Below are positions 1 to 6,700 of a DNA stretch of 9,933 nt, piece after piece. Position numbers and translations under genes: made by a program. Source of the stretch: Methyloprofundus sp. (lineage in GTDB: Bacteria > Pseudomonadota > Gammaproteobacteria > Methylococcales > Methylomonadaceae). The notes under the pieces were generated by a model that was not told the origin of the DNA, ran no database searches, and saw only the letters and a list, made by a program, of their open reading frames with translations. Location: positions 1 through 9,933 of the forward strand of contig JAUXBW010000060.1 of NCBI GenBank assembly GCA_030619185.1, in the 5' to 3' direction. Each line of letters begins with the position of its first letter. The stretch's first letter is position 1.

Positions 1-140
1 GCCGTTTCCCCGGTTCTTTTAGAAAGCCCTGTTTGTAAACGTAGCTGATTCGTTCCTGCAGGCGCTGAATAAGCGATTTCTGACAGCGGGAATATCAAGA
101 TAAAGAGTATTGCTATGACTGGTTTTTTTATTGTTTTCAT
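1..140 (-). CDS. Secreted or periplasmic protein, 5' part only (function unknown)
   Basis: The window holds only the first 46 codons; the gene runs off the left edge. Reading from the ATG at 140, the product starts with a classic Sec signal peptide: a basic start (MKTIKKP), a hydrophobic core (VIAILFILIFPL) and a small-residue cleavage region (AYSAPAG, about residues 23-29). The start is well supported by an AAGGAT Shine-Dalgarno sequence at 146-151, five bases upstream, and by a TATAAT box at 167-172. The mature part that can be seen (NQLRLQTGLSKRTGET) matches no family I recognise. The gene follows rodA on the same strand. In relatives this place often holds cell-wall genes such as mltB or rlpA, but nothing here shows that this is one. 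The existence of the coding region and its export are fairly sure; the function is unknown. Confidence 0.7.
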   Translation of the reverse strand, partial: MKTIKKPVIAILFILIFPLSEIAYSAPAGTNQLRLQTGLSKRTGET

Positions 141-166
141 TTATTATCCTTGTATAGATTTTGCTC

Positions 167-172
167 ATTATA
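167..172 (-). promoter_or_regulatory. Candidate -10 box for the secreted-protein gene
   Basis: The minus strand reads TATAAT here, an exact match to the sigma-70 -10 consensus, about 27 bases before the ATG at 140. It would give a short leader that carries the AAGGAT ribosome site. No good -35 hexamer lies 16-18 bases upstream; that place is occupied by a repeat end (176-207). The box alone is weak evidence in AT-rich DNA. Confidence 0.35.
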
Positions 173-175
173 CCT

Positions 176-207
176 ATACTTAGCATGGTGACGGTTGCGT
201 ATTTTTT
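176..207 (+). repeat. Solo end of the palindromic element found at 6152-6315
   Basis: This 32-base stretch, starting ATACTTAGCATGGTGACGG, matches the ends of the large palindrome between mreB and gatC. Against the inverted right end of that element I count five mismatches in 32. The core ACGGTTGCG is identical. The sequence beyond base 207 does not continue the element and no second arm is visible nearby, so this looks like a decayed or solitary end. It lies just upstream of the secreted-protein gene with the end pointing outward, the same geometry as the copy in front of gatC. Confidence 0.6.
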
Positions 208-222
208 GGGGATTGCTAAACC

Positions 223-258
223 AAAGGGGGGCAGTCTCGATTAAAGCCCTCCCCCTTT
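223..258 (-). terminator. Hairpin directly after rodA, possible intrinsic terminator
   Basis: Starting at the rodA stop codon, the minus strand has an A run, then AAAGGGGG, a small bulge (AGG), GC, a 13-base loop, and GCCCCCCTTT. The stem is GC-rich and begins immediately after the TAA. The T tract on the far side is short and interrupted (TTTGGTTT), so termination may be weak. The flanking A and T bases make it possible in both directions. It separates rodA from the secreted-protein gene. Confidence 0.45.
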
Positions 259-1392
259 TTAACTAGGCAGAATATTTTTATGCGTATGAATAGACATCAA
301 GATCCCAAACCCGGCAAACAGCGTTACCATCGATGTCCCTCCATAACTAATCAGAGGCAGAGGAATACCCACCACAGGTAAAATGCCAATAACCATGCCG
401 ATATTGACAAAGGCATAGACAAAAAAAGTACATACCAAGCTACCAGCAAGTAACCGGCCATAGGTATCTTGTGCCTGCACCGCAATATATAAGCCACGGG
501 CGATAATAAAGGTATACACAGCCAGTAAGCCGAGACAGCCTATCAGGCCAAATTCTTCGGCAAATACAGCAAAAATAAAATCCGTTGAACTTTCCGGTAA
601 AAAATCTAATTGCGACTGAGTATTACCTTGCCAGCCTTTGCCATAAACCCCACCTGATCCTATAGCAATTTTCGACTGGATAATATGATAGCCCTTACCC
701 ATAGGATCCGCTTCTGGATTTAAGAAGGTTAACACCCTGTCTTTTTGGTATGTGCGCATAAAGAAATGCCAGTACACGGGAGCTAGTGCGGCTAGACTGA
801 AGACACTGGTGAGCAAAAAACGCCAGGACAATCCTGCAAAATATAATACCGATGCCCCCGAACTTGCCACTAATAACGCTGTCCCTAGATCGGGCTGACG
901 TACGATTAATAAGGTAGGGATTAAAATAAAGGCTGTCGCGATCAAAATATGTCGCCATTTGGGGGGGATCTCATGCCCCGATAAATACCAGGCAATCATC
1001 ATAGGCGTGGTAATTTTAATCATTTCCGAGGGCTGGAAACGAAATAGTCCTAAATCTAGCCAGCGTTGTGCACCTTTACCTACATCACCTACCAACAAAA
1101 CAGCAGCCAGCAGGATCACACCCACACTGTACAAAAGAATCGAAAAGCGCTGAAACTGCCTAGGATCTACATGCGCTAGACCGATCATGAGTACTGCAGC
1201 AATCCCCATGCGTACAGCCTGACGAATAAGCAAGGCAGCTTCTTTATTACCCGTGCTATAGAGCATCATAAAACTTAGTATCAATAACAATAGCAGCCCA
1301 ATAAGTAAGGGAATATCAATATGTAATTTACGTAATAAGCGAGCCAGTAATGAGTGTTCATTAAATTGCTCAGCTCTATGTTCTACTTTCAT
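259..1392 (-). CDS. rodA: RodA, peptidoglycan glycosyltransferase of the elongasome
   Basis: This is a SEDS-family membrane protein that polymerises lipid II into glycan strands for side-wall growth, working with its partner PBP2. It has 377 residues against about 370 in E. coli and looks complete. Many hydrophobic segments run through it (for example 27-47, 64-76, 86-101, 149-164). Family signatures are visible: WLDLGLFRFQPSE at 111-123, RQPDLGTAL at 165-173, DRVLTFLNPEADP at 218-230, GKGYHIIQSKIAIGSGG at 232-248, and a STDFIFAVFAEE segment whose Asp271 corresponds to the acidic residue held to be catalytic in RodA. The ATG at 1392 is the first possible start, because an in-frame TGA lies two codons upstream. 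No strong Shine-Dalgarno sequence is seen. It is the last gene of the mre-mrd cluster, 121 bases after mrdA, with a repeat in that gap and a hairpin after its stop. Confidence 0.97.
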   Translation of the reverse strand: MKVEHRAEQFNEHSLLARLLRKLHIDIPLLIGLLLLLILSFMMLYSTGNKEAALLIRQAVRMGIAAVLMIGLAHVDPRQFQRFSILLYSVGVILLAAVLLVGDVGKGAQRWLDLGLFRFQPSEMIKITTPMMIAWYLSGHEIPPKWRHILIATAFILIPTLLIVRQPDLGTALLVASSGASVLYFAGLSWRFLLTSVFSLAALAPVYWHFFMRTYQKDRVLTFLNPEADPMGKGYHIIQSKIAIGSGGVYGKGWQGNTQSQLDFLPESSTDFIFAVFAEEFGLIGCLGLLAVYTFIIARGLYIAVQAQDTYGRLLAGSLVCTFFVYAFVNIGMVIGILPVVGIPLPLISYGGTSMVTLFAGFGILMSIHTHKNILPS

Positions 1393-1439
1393 TTGTCATT
1401 TTTCATTTTCTTGATGGTTTTGCCAGATACGTGTCGATA

Positions 1440-1497
1440 TAGGGTGGTGCTTTTGTTCGCCAAATTGCACTACCCGGTGGGCTAAAGCACCGCCCTA
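1440..1497. repeat. Palindromic intergenic repeat between mrdA and rodA
   Basis: TAGGGTGGTGCTTT (1440-1453) is answered by AAAGCACCGCCCTA (1484-1497), a 14-base inverted repeat with one G-U type difference. Inside it, GCACTACCC (1467-1475) can also pair with GGGTGGTGC of the left arm, and GGTG (1477-1480) with CACC (1488-1491), so alternative folds exist. It fills most of the 121-base gap and has no coding signs. It resembles the REP-type repeats often scattered in proteobacterial chromosomes. No T run follows it on either strand, so it is not a simple terminator. Confidence 0.65.
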
Positions 1498-1513
1498 CAG
1501 TTCATGTCTAAGC

Positions 1514-3350
1514 TTATTTATCTGCCAGATATTGCTTAATAACAGCGGCAGCAATGGGTGCGGCTATTGAACTGCCATGACTACCGTGTTCAGCGATGAC
1601 AGCAACCGCAATTTTGGGTTTGTCTGCGGGGGCAAAGGCAATAAATAAGGCATGATCTCGCAAATTAAATGCAATTTCCTTTTCGTTATATTCCTCATCC
1701 TGCTTCACGGTAAACACCTGTGCCGTTCCGGTCTTTCCCGCAATTTGGTAGTCTATGCCTTTTGCTATCCGTTTCGCCGTTCCTCTCGGTGAGTGAACCA
1801 CATGAATCATAGCTTTAATGATATTTTGTACATTGGATGGCTTTAAATCGATACTTTCTTGCGCAGGGTGTTTAACTTCTATTTCTCTGCCTTCATCAAC
1901 AATTCGCTCAGCCAGATAGGGCGTGATAATCTGCCCTTGATTTGCTAATGTCCCAGTTGCTCGCGCTAATTGCATTGGCGTCACCTGAGTAAACCCCTGC
2001 CCAATTCCAGTAATAAGCGTCTCGCCCGGAAACCAGGCCTGTTCACGGTTAATACGCTTCCATTCTCGTGAAGGCAATAAACCGGATTTTTCACCTTTTA
2101 AATCAATCCCAGTTTTTTGACCAAAGCCAAATTGATGTAAAAAACTGGATATTTTGTCGATCCCTAAAGCAAGTGACAAATCATAAAAATAAACATCACA
2201 GGATTGCGTAATGGCGATATCTAAATTAACCTTGCCATGTCCCCACTTTTTCCAGTCTCTATATTTATGTGATTTATGCGGTAATTGATAATAACCCGGG
2301 CAAAACAAGCTCTGATGCATATGCGTGACGTTATACTCCAGACCTGCCAGACCCATAAAAGGTTTTAAAGTGGAGCCTGGAGGATATTGTCCACGCAACA
2401 CACGGTCAAATAAGGGTTTATTTTTAGAGGTATTTAACGCCTTATAATCAGCATAACTAATGCCTAAAACAAATAAATTCGGATCAAAACTAGCTTTGCT
2501 TACCTGTACTAAAACACCGCCCGTTTCTAAATCAAGTGCAACAACGGCACCATTATATTCAGCCAAAGCATCATAGGCTGTCTTTTGCAAATCAACATCT
2601 AAGGTCAAATAAATATCAGCCCCAGGGGCTAGGCTCGATTTTACCCAGCTCACTAATCGGCTTACCCTGAGCATTGGTTTCAATTTCAGAGTAGCCTGCG
2701 TGCCCCCGCAAAATATCCTCATAGGCTCGTTCCACCCCGACTTTTCCAATGCTATGTATAGAACGATATTCTGCTTCGGGTAGTTTTTTTAGCTCTTGTT
2801 CATTGATGCGACCGACATAGCCCACTACATGTGCAGTCAAATCAGCATAAGGATAATGCCTAATCAGGCGCGCATGAATATCAACGCCAGGAAAAGTATG
2901 TCTGAGTACCGCAAACCTGGCAACCTCGGTATGACTTAGGCGCATTAATAAAGGGATGCTGTCGAAATGCTTATAACGCTTTCTATGTTTTTTAAATGCC
3001 TCTATTTTTTCTTCAGGAATATCTAGTGCTATTTGTAGGCGTTGCAAGGTATCATCCATATCAGCAACTTGCTCGGGAATAACCTCCAGACTATAAGCCG
3101 GTAGGTTTTCAGCAAGAATGCGCCCCTGCTTATCATAAATAATCCCGCGCGTAGGGGGGACCGAAGTGACTTTAATGCGATTATTAGTGGCCATACCGTG
3201 ATAGCGGCTGTGCCCTGCGACTTGCAAGTAGATAAGCCGGGCAATCAAACCTATCATTAAAAGCAACATCAGGGTAAACAAAATAACCGTTCTATTTAAA
3301 AAAATACGGTTTTCTGAAAAGCTATTTTTAATGACCTGGTGTCTACTCAT
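1514..3350 (-). pseudogene. mrdA: Penicillin-binding protein 2 (transpeptidase), split by a +1 frameshift
   Basis: This is the class B penicillin-binding protein of the elongasome, which cross-links side-wall peptidoglycan with RodA. The first frame runs from the ATG at 3350 to a TGA at 2616-2618 (244 residues). It has a membrane anchor at about 22-45 and the PPTRGIIYD pedestal motif. The second frame, ending at 1514, holds the transpeptidase domain. Joined at the shift near 2625-2630, the protein is 611 residues (E. coli 633). It then has STLK (active Ser326, Lys329), SCD (383-385) and KTGT (539-542) in the right places. The join aligns without a gap to other PBP2 proteins (IEPS-PGADIYLTLD). 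The start overlaps the mreD stop as TGATG, pointing to coupled translation. All catalytic motifs survive, so a one-base sequencing error, a recent mutation or real frameshifting are all possible. The family is certain; the broken state is as read. Confidence 0.93.
2616..2630 (-). other. mrdA: Frameshift site inside mrdA (CCC-T slip point with nearby stop)
   Basis: In the upstream frame the minus strand reads AGC CCC TGG GGC TGA. One base over it reads AGC (C) CCT GGG GCT GAT, which restores the conserved PBP2 sequence. The site lies in a 13-base palindrome, AGCCCC-T-GGGGCT (2618-2630), with a run of four C and a run of four G. A single extra C in the C run (2625-2628) explains everything. CCC followed by T is also a sequence on which proline tRNA can slip by +1. 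Confidence 0.8.
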
Positions 3351-3829
3351 CAGTAAGAATAGAAACCTGTTTTACGCATGACGAATAATACCAATGGCCA
3401 GACCAGGCCGCCGGTCAAAACAGGTAACCAGGATTGCACAGGCACTACTTGACCATTAATACGCTCCACCCAGAAAAAAAGTATCTGAGCAATCAATAAG
3501 ATGACACACACAAAAAGACTTTGTTGAATAATAGGCATATGCCTAATACGTTTATGTTGTTTTACACTGAGATAGATACTGACTGCATAAGCGAGCGCAT
3601 ACTGACCTAATAATTGCCCCGTCAGTACATCGACCAGCAGGCCGACAAACCACGCCTTACCGACACTTGCAGACTCTGGCGTTGCGAAGGCCCAATAAAT
3701 CAACACCAGTAAAACCCAGTCAGGGGTCAGGTTTAATGTCGGCGCAGACCAGGGAATAATCTTTAAGGCCATAGCCACGATAATCGTCAGCCAATAGCCT
3801 AATATTGTTGCTTGCCTAGTCTGTACCAT
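3350..3829 (-). CDS. mreD: MreD, rod-shape inner-membrane protein
   Basis: MreD is a small polytopic membrane protein that works with MreB and MreC to place wall synthesis along the cell side. From the ATG at 3829 it has 159 residues (E. coli 162). It is very hydrophobic, with about five membrane segments, and carries the family-like stretch TPDWVLLVLIYWAFATPESASVG with GLLVDVLTGQLLGQYALAYA, where the Asp-Val-Leu-Thr-Gly part is typical. A TTG three codons upstream (3838) is in frame, but the ATG is the better start codon and still overlaps the mreC end by 14 bases. A GAAGAA stretch just before it may serve as a weak ribosome site. Its TGA shares one base with the ATG of mrdA. Identification rests on position plus hydrophobic profile and these motifs. 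Confidence 0.93.
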   Translation of the reverse strand: MVQTRQATILGYWLTIIVAMALKIIPWSAPTLNLTPDWVLLVLIYWAFATPESASVGKAWFVGLLVDVLTGQLLGQYALAYAVSIYLSVKQHKRIRHMPIIQQSLFVCVILLIAQILFFWVERINGQVVPVQSWLPVLTGGLVWPLVLFVMRKTGFYSY

Positions 3830-4688
3830 TTTCTTCAACGACCACTTGATTGCTTAAAGGAATGACTTGCTTGTTATTCCAGACGATTAATAGCTCTCTA
3901 CTGGTATTTAAAGCCGCACTGGGTTGCGCCTGAATAATGGCAAAAGGTTTATCTGGCTGTTCAACAAAAGAACTAACGACCGCGACAGGGTAGCCTTGAG
4001 GAAATACTCCGCCTAATCCCGAGGTAATTAATAAATCTCCAGGGACAATATCTGCATTATTAGGCAAAAAAGGTAAGCTCAATTTATTTAGCTGTCCACT
4101 GCCTATGGCGATTGTATGCAAGCCATTACGATTAACCTGGACGGGAATTGCATGGTTTGGATCGCTGATTAAAATAATTTCAGAGCTCAGAGGTAAGGCC
4201 CTGGCAACCTGTCCCACTATACCATTTTCATCCAGCACGGCTTGCCCTTTAGACACACCAAAGCGACTGCCTTTATTCACCACGACGACGTGTTCATAAG
4301 GAGCAAGGTTGACGGATACTAGTTCTGCTACCAATACCTGCTCACCCAGTTTAAATGAGCTATCTATTAATGAACGTAAACGAATATTTTCTTTCTCTAA
4401 ATCAGCAAATTTTAATAATTTTGCATTATTTATAAGGTGTTGCCTTTTTAGGTCTTTATTTTCACTAAGTAACTCATCATAACTTTTTAGTGACTGAATA
4501 GTTTTTTGCAACTGATTACCAGGAAAATCTACTACATATTGAATAGGGTAAACAACAACCGACAGGAGGTCACGCAGAGGCTTCAGGGTATCATTCTTTT
4601 GCTCCACTATCATCAATGCGATAGACAATAGCACCACGATTAGGAAGCGTGTATTAATGGATGGGCCCGTGGCAAATAATAGTTTTAT
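3816..4688 (-). CDS. mreC: MreC, rod-shape periplasmic scaffold, apparent ATA start
   Basis: MreC is a bitopic inner-membrane protein whose periplasmic part links MreB filaments to PBP2. The frame holds a membrane anchor (TRFLIVVLLSIALMIV), a coiled coil rich in Glu, Lys and Leu (about residues 62-112), then the double beta-barrel domain with AELVSVNLAPYEHVVVVNKG and DENGIVGQVARALPLSSEIILISDPNHAIPVQV type sequence. The first standard start codon in frame is GTG at 4637, which would cut the anchor short and has no ribosome site. Reading upstream gives KLLFATGPSINTR, matching the usual MreC N-terminus (compare the RGPS motif). The codon at the expected Met position, 4686-4688, is ATA. A TAGGA sequence (4698-4702) lies nine bases before it, and an in-frame TAA lies a few codons further up. 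I use 4688 as the start (290 residues). It overlaps mreD and sits 350 bases from mreB. Confidence 0.9.
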   Translation of the reverse strand: MKLLFATGPSINTRFLIVVLLSIALMIVEQKNDTLKPLRDLLSVVVYPIQYVVDFPGNQLQKTIQSLKSYDELLSENKDLKRQHLINNAKLLKFADLEKENIRLRSLIDSSFKLGEQVLVAELVSVNLAPYEHVVVVNKGSRFGVSKGQAVLDENGIVGQVARALPLSSEIILISDPNHAIPVQVNRNGLHTIAIGSGQLNKLSLPFLPNNADIVPGDLLITSGLGGVFPQGYPVAVVSSFVEQPDKPFAIIQAQPSAALNTSRELLIVWNNKQVIPLSNQVVVEENGTD

Positions 4689-4711
4689 GGTCGTATATCC
4701 TAATTAAAAAC

Positions 4712-4856
4712 GGGCAAGGAGCGCGCACTAAATAACTTTTACATCATTAATATGGGGCGCAGGTCTTTAGCCTGCATTTTAAAAGGCGGACTAAAGATCC
4801 GCGCCCCATTGTGCTCATGTTATTTCGTGCACGTTCCTAAGCACAAGGGATTGCCC
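4712..4856. repeat. Nested inverted-repeat element between mreB and mreC
   Basis: An inner stem pairs ATGGGGCGC and TCTTTAG (4752-4770) with CTAAAGA and GCGCCCCAT (4791-4809). Around it, 4718-4738 (GGAGCGCGCACTAAATAAC) pairs with 4817-4837 (GTTATTTCGTGCACGTTCC) with only a few mismatches. GGGCAA (4712-4717) is answered by TTGCCC (4851-4856), but the right side carries an extra 13 bases. The whole unit folds on itself, has no coding signs, and looks like a small non-coding repeat element. It occupies the first part of the mreB-mreC gap. Confidence 0.65.
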
Positions 4857-4897
4857 CTACGAAATCCAGGAAGCAATTATTAAATATTTTCGATGTC

Positions 4898-4999
4898 GTA
4901 ACCGTTCAATCCCCCTTAAGAAAGGGGTGATTGAGGGGGGGGGTATCTAATAAAACCTCCCCTAACCCCTCCTTGCTAAGGAGCGGGATGAACGGTTAC
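4898..4999. repeat. Second inverted-repeat element in the mreB-mreC gap
   Basis: GTAACCGTTCA (4898-4908) is perfectly inverted at TGAACGGTTAC (4989-4999), and the arms continue as ATCCC against GGGA with one bulged base. Between them are C-rich and G-rich stretches, a perfect hairpin CTCCTT-GCT-AAGGAG (4969-4983), and a run of nine G (4935-4943). It resembles the pyrimidine/purine-skewed repeats (AATCCCCCTTAA type) seen in many proteobacteria. With the element at 4712-4856 it leaves only short unique sequence in the 350-base gap, and I see no gene there. On the minus strand it lies just after mreB and could slow transcription into mreC, but no T-run terminator is present. Confidence 0.65.
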
Positions 5000-5038
5000 T
5001 CCATATTAGATTATACGACTGCGGTACACACACTCTAC

Positions 5039-6118
<1,080 letters not shown>

Positions 6119-6151
6119 TTACTTTAACAATCAATGAGGTATTTGGGCAAG

Positions 6152-6315
6152 ATATACTTCGCACAGTCACGGTTGCGGTTTTCTAGCCGCTGTTTTTTGC
6201 CGCTAGCTGTGTGACTGAAATAGTTACGTAGCCAGCTATGCGCCATTTCAGTGTCTTGCTCTCGACAAAAAACTAGTCGCTATAAAATCCGCAACCGTGA
6301 CCGTGCGAAGTATAT
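6152..6315. mobile_element. MITE-like 164-base palindromic element
   Basis: The left end from 6152 (ATATACTTCGCACAGTCACG) is the inverse of the right end at 6315. The arms run about 35 bases, with one mismatch, one inserted base and one further change (left 6152-6186, right 6280-6315). Inside, the arms continue less perfectly: TTTTTTG at left (6193-6199) with CAAAAAA at right (6265-6271), and ACTGAAAT (6214-6221) exactly with ATTTCAGT (6245-6252). The centre is near 6233. The unit has no open frame and folds as one long hairpin. TA dinucleotides at both edges could be a target-site duplication, as for Tc1/IS630-type MITEs, but I cannot show a transposase or an empty site. A related end lies at 176-207. 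It fills half of the mreB-gatC intergenic region. Confidence 0.65.
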
Positions 6316-6325
6316 AAAGTATCAT
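6297..6325 (+). promoter_or_regulatory. Candidate gatC promoter, partly inside the repeat end
   Basis: GTGACC (6297-6302) resembles the -35 consensus TTGACA in four of six positions. TATCAT (6320-6325) matches the -10 consensus in five of six, and the spacer is 17 bases. The -35 and most of the spacer belong to the outward-facing end of the palindromic element, while the -10 lies in flanking DNA. Transcripts would start near 6332 and carry the hairpin at 6345-6368. This is an inference from sequence only. Confidence 0.35.
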
Positions 6326-6344
6326 ATTCGATTATTCATCTTTA

Positions 6345-6368
6345 TCTGGCCTTAGTTTTAAGGCCAGA
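6345..6368 (+). other. Perfect hairpin in the gatC leader region
   Basis: TCTGGCCTTA (6345-6354) and TAAGGCCAGA (6359-6368) are exact 10-base inverted repeats around a GTTT loop, 36 bases before the gatC ATG. On the plus strand it is followed by A residues, so it is not an intrinsic terminator in that direction. On the minus strand no T tract follows either. It could stabilise the leader or act as a regulator site; nothing shows which. Confidence 0.6.
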
Positions 6369-6403
6369 AAAACACTTAAGAACCATAGTTTAATGGAGTT
6401 ACA

Positions 6404-6691
6404 ATGTCGTTAACCGCTGATGATGTCAATAAAATTGCCTATTTAGCACGCCTGGGAATTGATGCCCGGGATACCGAATCCTACGCCAAAGATTTAACAG
6501 GCATACTGGATTTAGTTGCCCAGATGGGTACTGTCGATACCGATAATGTCATTCCCATGGCCCACCCACTTGATCAGGCTCAACGTTTACGCCCTGACCT
6601 TGTCAGCGAAAGCAACCAGCGCGAAGCCTTCCAGGCCATTGCACCGCAAGTTGAAGCAGATTTGTATCTGGTACCCAAAGTCATCGAATAA
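6404..6691 (+). CDS. gatC: GatC, glutamyl/aspartyl-tRNA amidotransferase subunit C
   Basis: GatC is the small belt-like subunit that wraps around GatA and helps hold GatA and GatB together in the cytoplasmic GatCAB enzyme. The product has 95 residues, the usual family length. It shows the typical N-terminal helix pattern (ADDVNKIAYLARLGI), a second helix (YAKDLTGILDLVAQM), and the middle VDTDNVIPMAHPLD, where the Met-Ala-His-Pro stretch is characteristic, followed by LRPDLVSE and the C-terminal YLVPKVIE. The ATG at 6404 has GGAG at 6395-6398. Its stop overlaps the ribosome site of gatA (AAGGA), with nine bases between stop and next start, so the genes are co-translated as an operon. Confidence 0.97.
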   Translation: MSLTADDVNKIAYLARLGIDARDTESYAKDLTGILDLVAQMGTVDTDNVIPMAHPLDQAQRLRPDLVSESNQREAFQAIAPQVEADLYLVPKVIE

Positions 6692-6700
6692 GGAAATAAT

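Noticed and set aside
695..958. Open frames overlapping rodA, and similar shadow frames over mreB, gatA and gatB
   Set aside because: They lie wholly inside strongly conserved genes in other frames, lack ribosome sites and show no family resemblance.
3830..3838. TTG start for mreD at 3838
   Set aside because: It is only three codons longer than the ATG at 3829 and has no better ribosome site. It remains possible.
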